Of a stretch of DNA of 64,000 nucleotides, positions 1-9,862 are shown in pieces; position 1 is the first letter of the stretch, and every line of letters begins with the position of its first letter. The DNA is from an uncultured Clostridia bacterium. GTDB lineage: Bacteria > Bacillota > Clostridia > Christensenellales > UBA1242. Position numbers and translations under genes: made by a program. The stretch covers positions 62,001 to 126,000 of the forward strand of contig CANBBP010000003.1 in NCBI GenBank assembly GCA_947366895.1, in the 5' to 3' direction. Below the pieces are notes generated by a model that was not told where the DNA came from, made no database searches, and saw only the letters and a program-made list of their open reading frames with translations.

Positions 1-282
1 ATTTTTTTTATATAACTCGTTTTGTTTTTGATAAAGTAGGGTTTGATTTTGCCCATATCTTTTTTTGAGTTTTTCAAGCTCTGGTTGTAGTTTTGCTTGA
101 GCCCTTGTTTGCTTATTGGTAAAGTATCTTTGCATAAAATCAACAGGACTTAACACCAATTTTAAAACAATAGTAAACAAAATAATGGTCCATGCATAAC
201 TACCAACATCAAAGAGTTTTATAATCGAAGCCCAAAAATTACCTTCTGGCCAAATAGAACCCAGTAAGTTTATAAAATCCAT
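1..282 (-). CDS. yidC: YidC/Oxa1 membrane protein insertase, N-terminal part (runs off the window)
   Basis: Insertase that places proteins into the cytoplasmic membrane with or without SecYEG. Only the first 94 residues are visible, starting at ATG 282. They show a hydrophobic segment (about residues 28-48) followed by the conserved basic stretch DFMQRYFTNKQTRAQ and KLQPELEKLKKRYG, typical of the cytoplasmic loop after the first transmembrane helix of Gram-positive YidC. The start overlaps the end of yidD by 13 bases, so the two are probably translationally coupled. It is the last visible gene of an rpmH-rnpA-yidD-yidC operon. Identity is supported by sequence and by context. Confidence 0.93.
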   Translation of the reverse strand, partial: MDFINLLGSIWPEGNFWASIIKLFDVGSYAWTIILFTIVLKLVLSPVDFMQRYFTNKQTRAQAKLQPELEKLKKRYGQNQTLLYQKQNELYKKN

Positions 283-563
283 TTTATTTTCCCTTTAATA
301 TTTGGTTTAATAGGGTCCCAACCACCTTTTGTAAACGGAACACACCTACATAATCTTTTAACTCCTAAATAAAAACCTTTAAAAAATCCGTATTCTTTAA
401 GAGCTTGCAAAAAATAAGTAGAGCAGGTGGGTGTAAATTTACAAACATGTGGTAAAAGTGGAGAAATACACCATTTATAAAAATATATAAATGCGTATAA
501 AACCATTTTAAAAGGAAAGAGTATTATTTCTAAAAGGACTTTAACAAAATCCCTAATTTTCAT
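270..563 (-). CDS. yidD: Membrane protein insertion efficiency factor YidD
   Basis: Small (97 aa) membrane-associated protein that helps YidC-dependent insertion. The family signature is present: PHVCKFTPTCSTYFLQAL, with the paired cysteines, then YGFFKGFYLGVKRLCRC and a GGWDPI tail. An N-terminal amphipathic or hydrophobic stretch (residues 8-30) fits membrane association. It overlaps rnpA by 11 bases upstream and yidC by 13 bases downstream, the usual tight packing of this operon. Confidence 0.95.
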   Translation of the reverse strand: MKIRDFVKVLLEIILFPFKMVLYAFIYFYKWCISPLLPHVCKFTPTCSTYFLQALKEYGFFKGFYLGVKRLCRCVPFTKGGWDPIKPNIKGKIKWIL

Positions 564-903
564 TATTTAACTTTAATAAACCTGACTTTTTTAGAAGATA
601 TAAAAAGTTATTTGTAACTTCGTTTAAACCAAGTTCCTCACTACCAGCCCTTGCTACAAAAACATAGTTATTAACTGGTAATAAATTTAAATTCTGCCTA
701 ATGGCTTCACTCATTAATCTTTTAATTCTATGCCTAGTAACACTATTACCAACTTTGTTGCTAACAGTAAAACCTATTTGAGAAAATGGGTATTTGGTTT
801 TTACAACATACATTGTAAAGAACTTACAAAAAAACGCATTGCCCTTTTTGTAGATATAATTAAACTCTTTCTTTTTTTTTAATCTATTTTTTTTATCCAA
901 CAT
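553..903 (-). CDS. rnpA: Ribonuclease P protein component
   Basis: Protein subunit of RNase P, which matures the 5' ends of tRNAs together with the catalytic RNA. At 116 aa it is of normal length. The RNR signature appears as GNSVTRHRIKRLMSEAIR (about residues 52-69), with His where Asn is usual. The N-terminus LKKKKEFNYIYKKG matches the family pattern. It lies 29 bases downstream of rpmH, the near-universal bacterial arrangement. Confidence 0.95.
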   Translation of the reverse strand: MLDKKNRLKKKKEFNYIYKKGNAFFCKFFTMYVVKTKYPFSQIGFTVSNKVGNSVTRHRIKRLMSEAIRQNLNLLPVNNYVFVARAGSEELGLNEVTNNFLYLLKKSGLLKLNNEN

Positions 904-932
904 AACAAAACATCTTTTATGTTAAATTTTTC

Positions 933-1070
933 TTATGCAGATAATTTTTTTCTTCCACGATTTCTGCGTCTTTTTAAAACTTTTCTTCCATTTTTAGTAG
1001 CCATTCTTTTTCTAAATCCGTGTACTTTAGACCTACTTCTTTTGTTTGGTTGATATGTTCCCTTTTCCAT
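933..1070 (-). CDS. rpmH: 50S ribosomal protein L34
   Basis: A 45-residue, very basic protein of the large ribosomal subunit. After [19 protein letters not shown] it has the invariant core [20 protein letters not shown]. The start ATG 1070 is preceded by a perfect GGAGG Shine-Dalgarno 6 bases upstream. It is first in the operon rpmH-rnpA-yidD-yidC. Here the operon runs in the same direction as dnaA-dnaN, whereas in most Firmicutes the two are divergent. Confidence 0.96.
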   Translation of the reverse strand: MEKGTYQPNKRSRSKVHGFRKRMATKNGRKVLKRRRNRGRKKLSA

Positions 1071-1752
1071 AAAATCCTCCTGTAAAAATTATTAAGTAAA
1101 TTTTTGTAGTATTAAATTTGCAAGCCTGTCTGAATTTTATGAATTTAAGGTCGTTACCACAAGAAAGCTACCAATATTAAACTTGCTTATGCAGTTTAAA
1201 ATATTTTTGCCGACTTGTCAATCCGTTTTTTAAAAAAATGTTTGTGAAAGTTGCACTAAATATTTTATTAAAAATCACTTGCTTTTTTGTTTTTTATAGT
1301 TAAGCACTTTAAAAACCGACCAAGCAAAAGGTTATGAGAAAGGCTAAACTCCTTTATTTAAGCCACATGTAGCGGTTTAAGAAATAAAAAAAATATTTTA
1401 TTGAACACCCAGACGGTAATTATAATTAATAAAATATATATATTAATATTTATAATAATTAATAATAAATATTAATTTTTAGATTCGACTGAACCTTCAG
1501 TTATAAATATATTTATATATATAATATTTTAATTTTATAATAATAAAAAAAATTTATTTAATTTATTATTTATAATTTTTATTTTTTATCGACTAAGCAG
1601 TAAGAATATTTTATTTTAAAAAAAGTTACCCACAATTGGTTAAGTTTTTGTTGATAACTTTTTTATTTTTTAAAGAAGAAAAAAGAAGAAGATGAGTGTG
1701 TATAAATAATATATAACACAAATCAAACATTTACCACTGTTAGTGCCAAAAA
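1071..1752. other. Intergenic region between dnaN and rpmH with DnaA-box-like sites
   Basis: No open reading frame is credible in this AT-rich gap. It contains DnaA-box-like 9-mers: TTACCCACA at 1626-1634 (one mismatch to TTATCCACA), TGTTGATAA at 1649-1657 and TGTGTATAA at 1697-1705, the last being an exact TTATNCACA on the other strand. Long A/T tracts (about 1380-1620) could unwind easily. The rpmH promoter must lie in the rpmH-proximal part but no clear -35/-10 pair was identified. Confidence 0.5.
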
Positions 1753-1787
1753 TAAAAAAAATTAACCACCTTTCAAAAGTAGCTAAT
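1753..1787 (-). terminator. Rho-independent terminator after dnaN
   Basis: On the minus strand the arms TTAGCTAC and GTGGTTAA form an 8-bp stem (with G-U pairs) around a 9-base loop, followed by a run of T. It lies just past the dnaN stop codon. Confidence 0.7.
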
Positions 1788-1813
1788 TTTTTTATTACAA
1801 TTTAATTAAAAAT

Positions 1814-2917
1814 TTATTGGTTAATAATTCTTACTGGAAGAATTAAATATAAATATTCATCATTATCGCTAGGAGTTATTATACATGGGCTAGAAGCTAT
1901 GTTAAAACTAATTTTAATTGCTTCATCAGTGATAGTTCTAAGACATTCTGTAAAATATCTTGAGTTAAAAGCAATTGTTAAATCGTTACCCTTTAGAGAA
2001 ATACCAATATTTTCCTTTATGTTTCCTATATCGCTAGTAGAACTTAAAGTTAAAACTTTTTCTTTAATGTCAAATTTTACAAGATTATTCCTATCAACTC
2101 TTGATAAAACTGATGTTCTTTCAATGGCTTCTTCAAAAACATTTTTGTTTATGATTAGTGAAGATGAAAAATCTTTTGGAATAATTTGTTTATAGTTAAT
2201 AAAATCGCCTTCAATAAGCCTTGTTACAATTTTTGTATTATCAAATTCTACCATAAGGATATTTTTCTTAATAAAAATGTTTATAAGTTCTTCGCTATCC
2301 TCTAAAAATTTACAAATTTCAGTTAAACTTTTTGCAGGAACAACAATACTTGTTTCTATTGTAGATTCAACAAGAGGTTTTTTAACAAAAGCAAGTCTAT
2401 AACCATCTAAGCCAATTGAATTTATATTATTATTTGAAATTTCAAAACAGCAACCTTTCAAGATAGGTCTTGTATCATCAAGAGCAGTTGAAAAAATTGA
2501 TTTATTTATAAGGGCCTTAAAATCTTTTTGTTTAATTGTGAAATAATCACCATTTTCAATAATATTGAGATTTGGAAATTCTAAAACATCATAAACCTGA
2601 ACAAAACTTTCACTATCAGTATATGTAATTTTTAATCTTTTGTCACAAAGTTCTAGTTCTATTTTTTCATTTGTTAGTTTTTTAATAAATTCAGAAAAGA
2701 ATTTCCCAGGAATAACAACTTCGCCACCTTCTTTAACTTCAGCCTTAATTGTTTTTTCAATAGAAAGTTCTAAATCTGTTGCTGAAAGTTTTAGTCTATC
2801 TTCTTCTACAGTAAGTTTTATTCCTTCTAGTACAGGATTTGTAGTTTTATTTGATATTGCTTTTATTACCTGAGCTGTTGCAATACTGAGGTCCAAGCCA
2901 TCACACACTACTCTCAT
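1814..2917 (-). CDS. dnaN: DNA polymerase III sliding clamp, beta subunit
   Basis: Ring-shaped processivity clamp of the replicative polymerase. At 367 aa it has the normal length of three clamp domains. Recognisable stretches are the N-terminus MRVVCDGLDLSIATAQVIKA, NPVLEGIKLTVEEDRLKLSA, KGCCFEISNNNINSIGLDGYRLA and the C-terminal YLILPVRI. ATG 2917 is preceded by AAAGGAG at good spacing. It follows dnaA on the same strand, but dnaA has its own terminator, so dnaN is probably transcribed separately from the box-rich region between them. Confidence 0.97.
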   Translation of the reverse strand: MRVVCDGLDLSIATAQVIKAISNKTTNPVLEGIKLTVEEDRLKLSATDLELSIEKTIKAEVKEGGEVVIPGKFFSEFIKKLTNEKIELELCDKRLKITYTDSESFVQVYDVLEFPNLNIIENGDYFTIKQKDFKALINKSIFSTALDDTRPILKGCCFEISNNNINSIGLDGYRLAFVKKPLVESTIETSIVVPAKSLTEICKFLEDSEELINIFIKKNILMVEFDNTKIVTRLIEGDFINYKQIIPKDFSSSLIINKNVFEEAIERTSVLSRVDRNNLVKFDIKEKVLTLSSTSDIGNIKENIGISLKGNDLTIAFNSRYFTECLRTITDEAIKISFNIASSPCIITPSDNDEYLYLILPVRIINQ

Positions 2918-3412
2918 TTATATTCTCCTTTTTTAAAATTATTATTGTTATTATGCATCTTGATATGTGGATATCTTAGTAAACACGCAATATATTGTGT
3001 TTATATTAGTTTTTACATTACAAAAAATGCCATATTTTGTTGTGGATACAAGTTTTAACAAGCAAAAAATATTGTTGATAACTTTCATTTTTAAAACCAC
3101 TCTTTTACTTTACCATATAAAATTAAATTAGTAAAGTATGTTTTTTTATTTTTAAATTAATTAATTTTATTACCAAAATTAATTTACTTTATATTAAAAA
3201 AATAAATAAATTAATTTTTTAATTAATACTAAATTATTACTTTATTTATAATTTAATTTTAAATTAAAAAACTTACTAAAGTAAGTATTTTAATTATAAA
3301 ATAGTAATATTATGCTTTGTAGAAATGTGCATAACTTTTTTTAAATACTATATGTTGTGGTTTAAAGCAAAAAAAGATAAAAAAAGTAGTAAATATTGTG
3401 TGTAAAAAACAC
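2918..3412. other. Probable oriC core between dnaA and dnaN
   Basis: Noncoding. It holds a cluster of DnaA-box-like 9-mers in one orientation: TGTGGATAT (2966-2974), TGTGGATAC (3041-3049), TGTTGATAA (3073-3081) and an exact-consensus TGTGCATAA (3326-3334). Between them, about 3120-3300 is almost pure A/T and is a natural candidate for the DNA unwinding element. It includes a short palindrome ACTTACTaaAGTAAGT near 3270. In Bacillus the dnaA-dnaN spacer is the unwinding part of oriC. Assignment here rests on boxes and composition only. Confidence 0.6.
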
Positions 3413-3445
3413 ATAAAAAAAGTGGAAAAGTAATTTTTCCACTTA
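3413..3445 (-). terminator. Rho-independent terminator overlapping the dnaA stop codon
   Basis: Minus-strand hairpin AAGTGGAAAA-atta-CTTTTCCACTT followed by a T-run. It begins inside the dnaA stop codon and separates dnaA from dnaN transcription. Confidence 0.8.
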
Positions 3446-4789
3446 ATTATCGCTTTTAATCATGGCAATTAGGTCTTCAACATTAGTTTTTAATTGCCTA
3501 TCACTCTTAATATTTTGTGCAATTTTATCTCTTGCGTGCATAATTGTTGTATGGTCCCTGCCTCCAAAAGCATTTCCTATGGTCATTAATGGAACATCAA
3601 GAAGTTCTGTTATTAAATAAATACAAATTTGTCTAGGGTCAACAATTTCTTTATTTTTCTTTTTGCCAATTAAATCGGCCTTTTTTACTTTGTAGTAGTT
3701 GCAAACAATGTCCATAATTTTATCAACTGTAATACTTTGTGCCTGAGAAGAGGTAATATCACTTAAAGCTTCCTCTGCTTCTAGCATTGTGGCATTATTT
3801 TTGCCAATAAGTATTGAAAGTGAAACAACTTTATTTAAATTTCCTTCAAGTTCTCTTATATTTGTGTCTATTTTTTCTGCTAAATATTCTAAAACTTCAT
3901 TATCAACTGTATAATTTTCTATTTCCACCTTTTTTTGAAGAATGGCAAGCCTTGTTTCAAAGTCAGGTTTTTGGATATCTTGAATTAAACCTCCTGCAAA
4001 TCGTGATCTTAATCTTTCTTCAAGAGCTTCAATATTTCTTGGGTGTTTATCACTTGCTAGTATAATTTGTTTATTATTTTGATAAAGGTCATTGAAAGTG
4101 TGGAAAAATTCTTCTTGTGTACCTGTTTTATTTGAAATAAATTGAATATCATCAACCATTAAAACATCAACTTCACGATACCTTTGTCTAAAAGCTTCAA
4201 TATTTTTTTCTTTTAATGCTTTTGTGAAGGCATTCATGAATTGCTCACATGTGACATATAAAAGTTTAATAGTTTTGTTATTTTTACGAATATAATTACC
4301 AATTGCGTGTAAAAGGTGAGTTTTTCCTAAACCAACACCACCATAAATAAAAAGAGGATTAAAATTTTTACCAGGATTTTTTGCTACATTAATTGAAGCC
4401 GAATAAACAATTTGGTTACTTTTACCAACAACAAAGTTTTCAAAAGTATATTTTTCATTAAGTTTATTTTTTTCATTTAATACTTGTTCTGTTTCAATAA
4501 GTTCTTCCGCTTTATTAACATCATCTAAAAAACTATCTTTTTCAGTAGGGTCTAAAACAACAATATCTTCTACACTATCAAAATGGTTTTTTACTGTTGA
4601 TAATAGTTTTTCTTTATGCAATTTTAAAAGTTGCTTTTTTGTGGTAGATGTGGAGGCTAGAAGAATCAATCTATTTTTTTCAACTTTTATAGGTTCTAAA
4701 GTTTCAATATAAAGGTCATAACTAACAGCAGTTACTAAATTTTCCATGTCCTTTAATACTTCGTTCCACTTTGTTAAAAAATTGTCCAT
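3443..4789 (-). CDS. dnaA: Chromosomal replication initiator DnaA
   Basis: AAA+ ATPase that binds DnaA boxes and opens oriC. 448 aa from ATG 4789. An upstream in-frame start at 4813 is possible, but only 4789 has a strong AAGGGGG ribosome site and gives the family-typical start MDNFLTKWNEVLKDMEN. Domain I is at the N-terminus; the AAA+ domain has Walker A GGVGLGKTHLLHAIGN and Walker B DVLMVDDIQFI; the C-terminal helix-turn-helix carries the signature GRDHTTIMHARDKI. It is expressed from a promoter near 4945-4973. The gene points away from recF, an inversion relative to the usual dnaA-dnaN-recF order. Confidence 0.98.
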   Translation of the reverse strand: MDNFLTKWNEVLKDMENLVTAVSYDLYIETLEPIKVEKNRLILLASTSTTKKQLLKLHKEKLLSTVKNHFDSVEDIVVLDPTEKDSFLDDVNKAEELIETEQVLNEKNKLNEKYTFENFVVGKSNQIVYSASINVAKNPGKNFNPLFIYGGVGLGKTHLLHAIGNYIRKNNKTIKLLYVTCEQFMNAFTKALKEKNIEAFRQRYREVDVLMVDDIQFISNKTGTQEEFFHTFNDLYQNNKQIILASDKHPRNIEALEERLRSRFAGGLIQDIQKPDFETRLAILQKKVEIENYTVDNEVLEYLAEKIDTNIRELEGNLNKVVSLSILIGKNNATMLEAEEALSDITSSQAQSITVDKIMDIVCNYYKVKKADLIGKKKNKEIVDPRQICIYLITELLDVPLMTIGNAFGGRDHTTIMHARDKIAQNIKSDRQLKTNVEDLIAMIKSDN

Positions 4790-4944
4790 TTTATCCCCCT
4801 TATCAAAAAACAAGCATAAATTCTTGAAAAAAACCTTATTTTGTTTAACTTTTTATGGTTTTTTTTAAGTTTTAAAACATTAAAATTAAAAAACTATAAA
4901 ATTTAACTTTGGTTGATTTTAAATTTTTTCTATTAATATAATAA

Positions 4945-4973
4945 ATAATACTATAATATATATAACTTGTCAA
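4945..4973 (-). promoter_or_regulatory. Sigma-A promoter for dnaA
   Basis: Minus-strand TTGACA (4973-4968), 17-base spacer, TATTAT (4950-4945). It would give a leader of about 150 nt before dnaA ATG 4789. The match to consensus is strong. Confidence 0.7.
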
Positions 4974-4989
4974 GGTGTTAAGAATTATA

Positions 4990-5547
4990 AAAACACTAAA
5001 AAATAGTTATAAAATAATAATTATTTTAGTTAAAAATTTTTAAAATATTACCTTATAAAAAATAAAAAAAATAAAATGGCAAGCAAATAATAAAAAAAAT
5101 ATTGTGCAAATTTTACAAATCTTAAATTGATTTTTTACTTTACATTTAATATTTTTTGTGAATTTTTTATTAAATTTTTTTTTCTAATTGCTTATTTTAA
5201 ATACAAATTAGTTATGTTTTTGTTACTTTTTTATTAAATATTTGGTTAAAAACAATGTTAATTTTAAATATACAATCAAACGAATAATAAAATATTTTTT
5301 AACCCTTATTATTTTTTTAGTTGTAATTGTAAAAAAAACTGGCTATTTTTAATGCTTTTTTAACTTAAATTCATATTAAAAATCACTTTATAAATATGAC
5401 TATATATTTATTATATATATATAAGTATATATATCATTATATATATAGGGGTTTTAAAGTTTAAAAAACAAGTTAATATTTTCATTAATTTTAATAAAAT
5501 TTTAAAATACTATTTTAAAAAAAAGCCATATATGGTATATTTATAAT
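4990..5547. other. AT-rich gap between divergent dnaA and recF
   Basis: No gene and no recognisable DnaA box. The region is extremely A/T-rich, with alternating TA tracts at about 5399-5450 and a small palindrome CCATATATGG at 5526-5535 just before recF. It separates leftward from rightward genes, so it is the point where coding strand switches, but the DnaA boxes lie on the far side of dnaA. Confidence 0.4.
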
Positions 5548-6642
5548 ATGTATATTGAAACGGTAAAACTTGAAAATTTTAGAAACTATAGTTGTTGCGA
5601 AGTAAAATTAAAACCTCATCTTAATGTATTTAGAGGTTCTAATGCACAAGGTAAAACAAATTTCTTAGAAAGTATTTATTTATCTAGTATAGGAAAGTCC
5701 CCAAAAACCACCAAGGAAAAAGAACTTATTTTATGGGGAAAAGATAGAGCCAAAATTAGTATAAAAATAAAAAAACAATACCATGAACAAACGATAGAAA
5801 CAATTCTTAACACAAATATTAATAAATCCATTAAAATTAATGGTTTAAATATAAGAAAAATAGGCGACTTAATAGGAGAAATGCCTATTGTATATTTTTC
5901 ACCTGAGGAAATAGGTTTAATTAAGGAAGGACCTGCAGATAGACGTAGGTTTATGGATATAGATATTAGCCAAATTAACAAAAGTTATTTCTATCTATTA
6001 TGTAGATATGAAAAAGTTTTATCCCAAAGAAATAAACTGCTTAAAGAAAGCAAAAATTTTGATATTTTAAAGGAAACGATAGACCTCTGGGATGAGCAAC
6101 TAGCTGATATTGCAAGTAAAATTATCTATTATAGGCTTGAGTTTATTGAGAAGATAAAAACACCTGCAAAAGAGGTACATCTCAATATAACCGCAAATAA
6201 AGAGGTTTTAGAGGTTGCCTATCAGGGAATAAGGCTAAAAAACCAAAAAGAGATATATGAAAAACTGCTATCTTACTATAGAAGTTCTTTGCGTAAAGAT
6301 TTTGATTTTGGATACACCACAATAGGCCCTCATAGAGATGATATCGAGATAACTATTAATGGTATAGATGTTAGAAATTTTGGTTCACAGGGACAGCAAA
6401 GGCTGGCTACTTTATCGCTTAAAGTAGCGGAGCTTGTTTTGTTTGAGAAAGTGTTGGGAGAAAAACCTATTCTATTACTTGATGATGTGTTAAGTGAACT
6501 AGATGTAAAAAGATGTAAAAACTTTTTAAATGAAATTAAGGATTATCAAACAATTTTAACCACAACTAAATTTTCAAGAAACTTAGATGAGGAAAGTGCC
6601 ATTTTTAATGTAAAAAATGCGATAATTGAAGAAAAAGTTTAA
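5548..6642 (+). CDS. recF: DNA replication and repair protein RecF
   Basis: SMC-like ATPase that loads RecA at gaps with RecO and RecR. 364 aa, normal length. The start MYIETVKLENFRNYSC matches the family exactly. Walker A is GSNAQGKTNFLESI (residues about 30-43), the ABC signature GSQGQQRLATLSLK, and Walker B PILLLDDVLSELD. No Shine-Dalgarno is visible before ATG 5548, so initiation may be leaderless or weak. It heads the rightward recF-gyrB-gyrA series but is divorced from dnaN, its usual upstream neighbour. Confidence 0.96.
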   Translation: MYIETVKLENFRNYSCCEVKLKPHLNVFRGSNAQGKTNFLESIYLSSIGKSPKTTKEKELILWGKDRAKISIKIKKQYHEQTIETILNTNINKSIKINGLNIRKIGDLIGEMPIVYFSPEEIGLIKEGPADRRRFMDIDISQINKSYFYLLCRYEKVLSQRNKLLKESKNFDILKETIDLWDEQLADIASKIIYYRLEFIEKIKTPAKEVHLNITANKEVLEVAYQGIRLKNQKEIYEKLLSYYRSSLRKDFDFGYTTIGPHRDDIEITINGIDVRNFGSQGQQRLATLSLKVAELVLFEKVLGEKPILLLDDVLSELDVKRCKNFLNEIKDYQTILTTTKFSRNLDEESAIFNVKNAIIEEKV

Positions 6643-6756
6643 AAAAGACTTTGTTTTTTTGTTCGTTATATGATATTATACATATATAATTATTATATTT
6701 ATATATAATAAGCCTTTTTACCGTTAATTTTTTTGCGGTGAATAAATTTTTTATAA

Positions 6757-8721
<1,965 letters not shown>

Positions 8722-8722
8722 A

Positions 8723-9094
8723 ATGCCAAAAAATGAAGGAAAAATTCTAGAAAACAATAGCCAAAATGCAAATAATGCTTTAGAAAGAGAAAAAACAAAT
8801 AATCTAGAACAATATAAAAACAAGATTTATGAACTTGAGAATGAAATAGAAACTATTAAAGAAAGAAATAAAAGAGTGGAACTTGATAAAAAGTGGGAAA
8901 CCTCATTTACTCGTAGATTTTGCATATGCATTATTACTTATTTAATTGTTTTAATTTATTCATTCATAATAAAAGACTTAACAACAATAGCAATTATATT
9001 TTCATCTATCGTTCCTGTAATTGGTTTTATTCTTTCTACGTTATCTTTAAAACTAATAAGAAAATTGTGGGAGAAGAAATATAAAAATGGTTGA
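8723..9094 (+). CDS. Small coiled-coil, two-helix membrane protein of unknown function
   Basis: 123 aa from ATG 8723. A TTG at 8711 in the same frame lies only one base from the AAGGAG ribosome site, so the ATG is preferred. Residues about 15-50 are rich in Glu, Lys and Asn with heptad-like leucines (NNLEQYKNKIYELENEIE), a likely coiled coil. Two hydrophobic helices follow (RRFCICIITYLIVLIYSFII and TTIAIIFSSIVPVIGFILST), then a basic tail. It begins 1 base after gyrB and overlaps the next gene by 8 bases. I do not recognise a family. Confidence 0.7.
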   Translation: MPKNEGKILENNSQNANNALEREKTNNLEQYKNKIYELENEIETIKERNKRVELDKKWETSFTRRFCICIITYLIVLIYSFIIKDLTTIAIIFSSIVPVIGFILSTLSLKLIRKLWEKKYKNG

Positions 9095-9407
9095 TCTAGA
9101 TAAATTACAAAAAGAAATTTATCAAAATAAAGTTGATAAGGGCTTTGATGCCAGTGATACAAGGGGTAATATATTCAGACAATTTTGTCATATCCATGGT
9201 GAAGTTTCGGAAGCTTTTGATGCTTATTTTAAAGGCTTAGATACTTTAGGGGAAGAACTTGCAGATGTTTGCATATTTGTTTTAGGTTTATGTGAAATTA
9301 AAGGCATAAGTTTAGAACAAGAGATATTAAAGAAAATAGAAAAAAATAAAAATAGAATATACGAAAAGAAAAACGGAGTTTTTGTAAAAGCAGAGGGAGT
9401 GGAATAA
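9087..9407 (+). CDS. MazG-like nucleotide pyrophosphohydrolase (first copy)
   Basis: Compact 106-residue all-alpha NTP pyrophosphatase. The metal-binding pattern is visible: HGEVSEAFDAYFKG (an ExxE-type helix) and GEELADVCIFVLGLCE (an ExxD-type helix). Such enzymes hydrolyse (d)NTPs to NMP and pyrophosphate, often removing damaged nucleotides; the exact substrate cannot be read from sequence. It overlaps the preceding membrane protein by 8 bases. A second, different MazG-like gene follows 48 bases later. Confidence 0.8.
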   Translation: MVDLDKLQKEIYQNKVDKGFDASDTRGNIFRQFCHIHGEVSEAFDAYFKGLDTLGEELADVCIFVLGLCEIKGISLEQEILKKIEKNKNRIYEKKNGVFVKAEGVE

Positions 9408-9455
9408 CTTTTGTAATTTTTAAAAGTAAAATTCATATTTTAAAAGGCAAAAGAA

Positions 9456-9746
9456 ATGGAACAAGACTTTACAAAGTTTTATAAACAATTTTTAGATGAG
9501 TGGGGCTATGATGCCCAAAGTAATGTGTGCATTGAAGAAATGAGTGAACTAACAAAAGCCCTTTGTAAATATGCTAGATTTGGCAAAGAAAATGCTCCAC
9601 AAGAAATTAAAGATAATGTTATAGAAGAAATTGCTGATGTACTAAACATGGCGGAACAAATGGCTTATTATTTTGGTGAAGAAAATGTAACAAAAGTAAG
9701 ACAACGAAAAATGGCAAGAACACTAAACAAACTTAATAACTTATAA
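9456..9746 (+). CDS. MazG-like nucleotide pyrophosphohydrolase (second copy)
   Basis: 96 aa, all-alpha. Motifs CIEEMSELTKALCKYARF and IEEIADVLNMAEQMAYYF carry the acidic metal ligands of the MazG superfamily. It shares the fold with the preceding gene but little sequence, so the pair looks like two subfamilies rather than a recent duplication. It sits between gyrB and gyrA, an unusual place. AAGGC precedes ATG 9456. Substrate unknown. Confidence 0.8.
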   Translation: MEQDFTKFYKQFLDEWGYDAQSNVCIEEMSELTKALCKYARFGKENAPQEIKDNVIEEIADVLNMAEQMAYYFGEENVTKVRQRKMARTLNKLNNL

Positions 9747-9862
9747 AAATTTAATAAATTTTTGATTTTAACAATAAATAAATTTGAAAAAACTTATTTT
9801 ATAAATGTATCTTTAAAATTTATTTGTTAAATATATATAAACTTTTCTTATAGGGGAATAAA

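Noticed and set aside
3814..4065. Rightward ORFs inside dnaA, dnaN and the P-type ATPase gene
   Set aside because: They are complements of well-conserved coding sequence, with no ribosome sites or motifs of their own.
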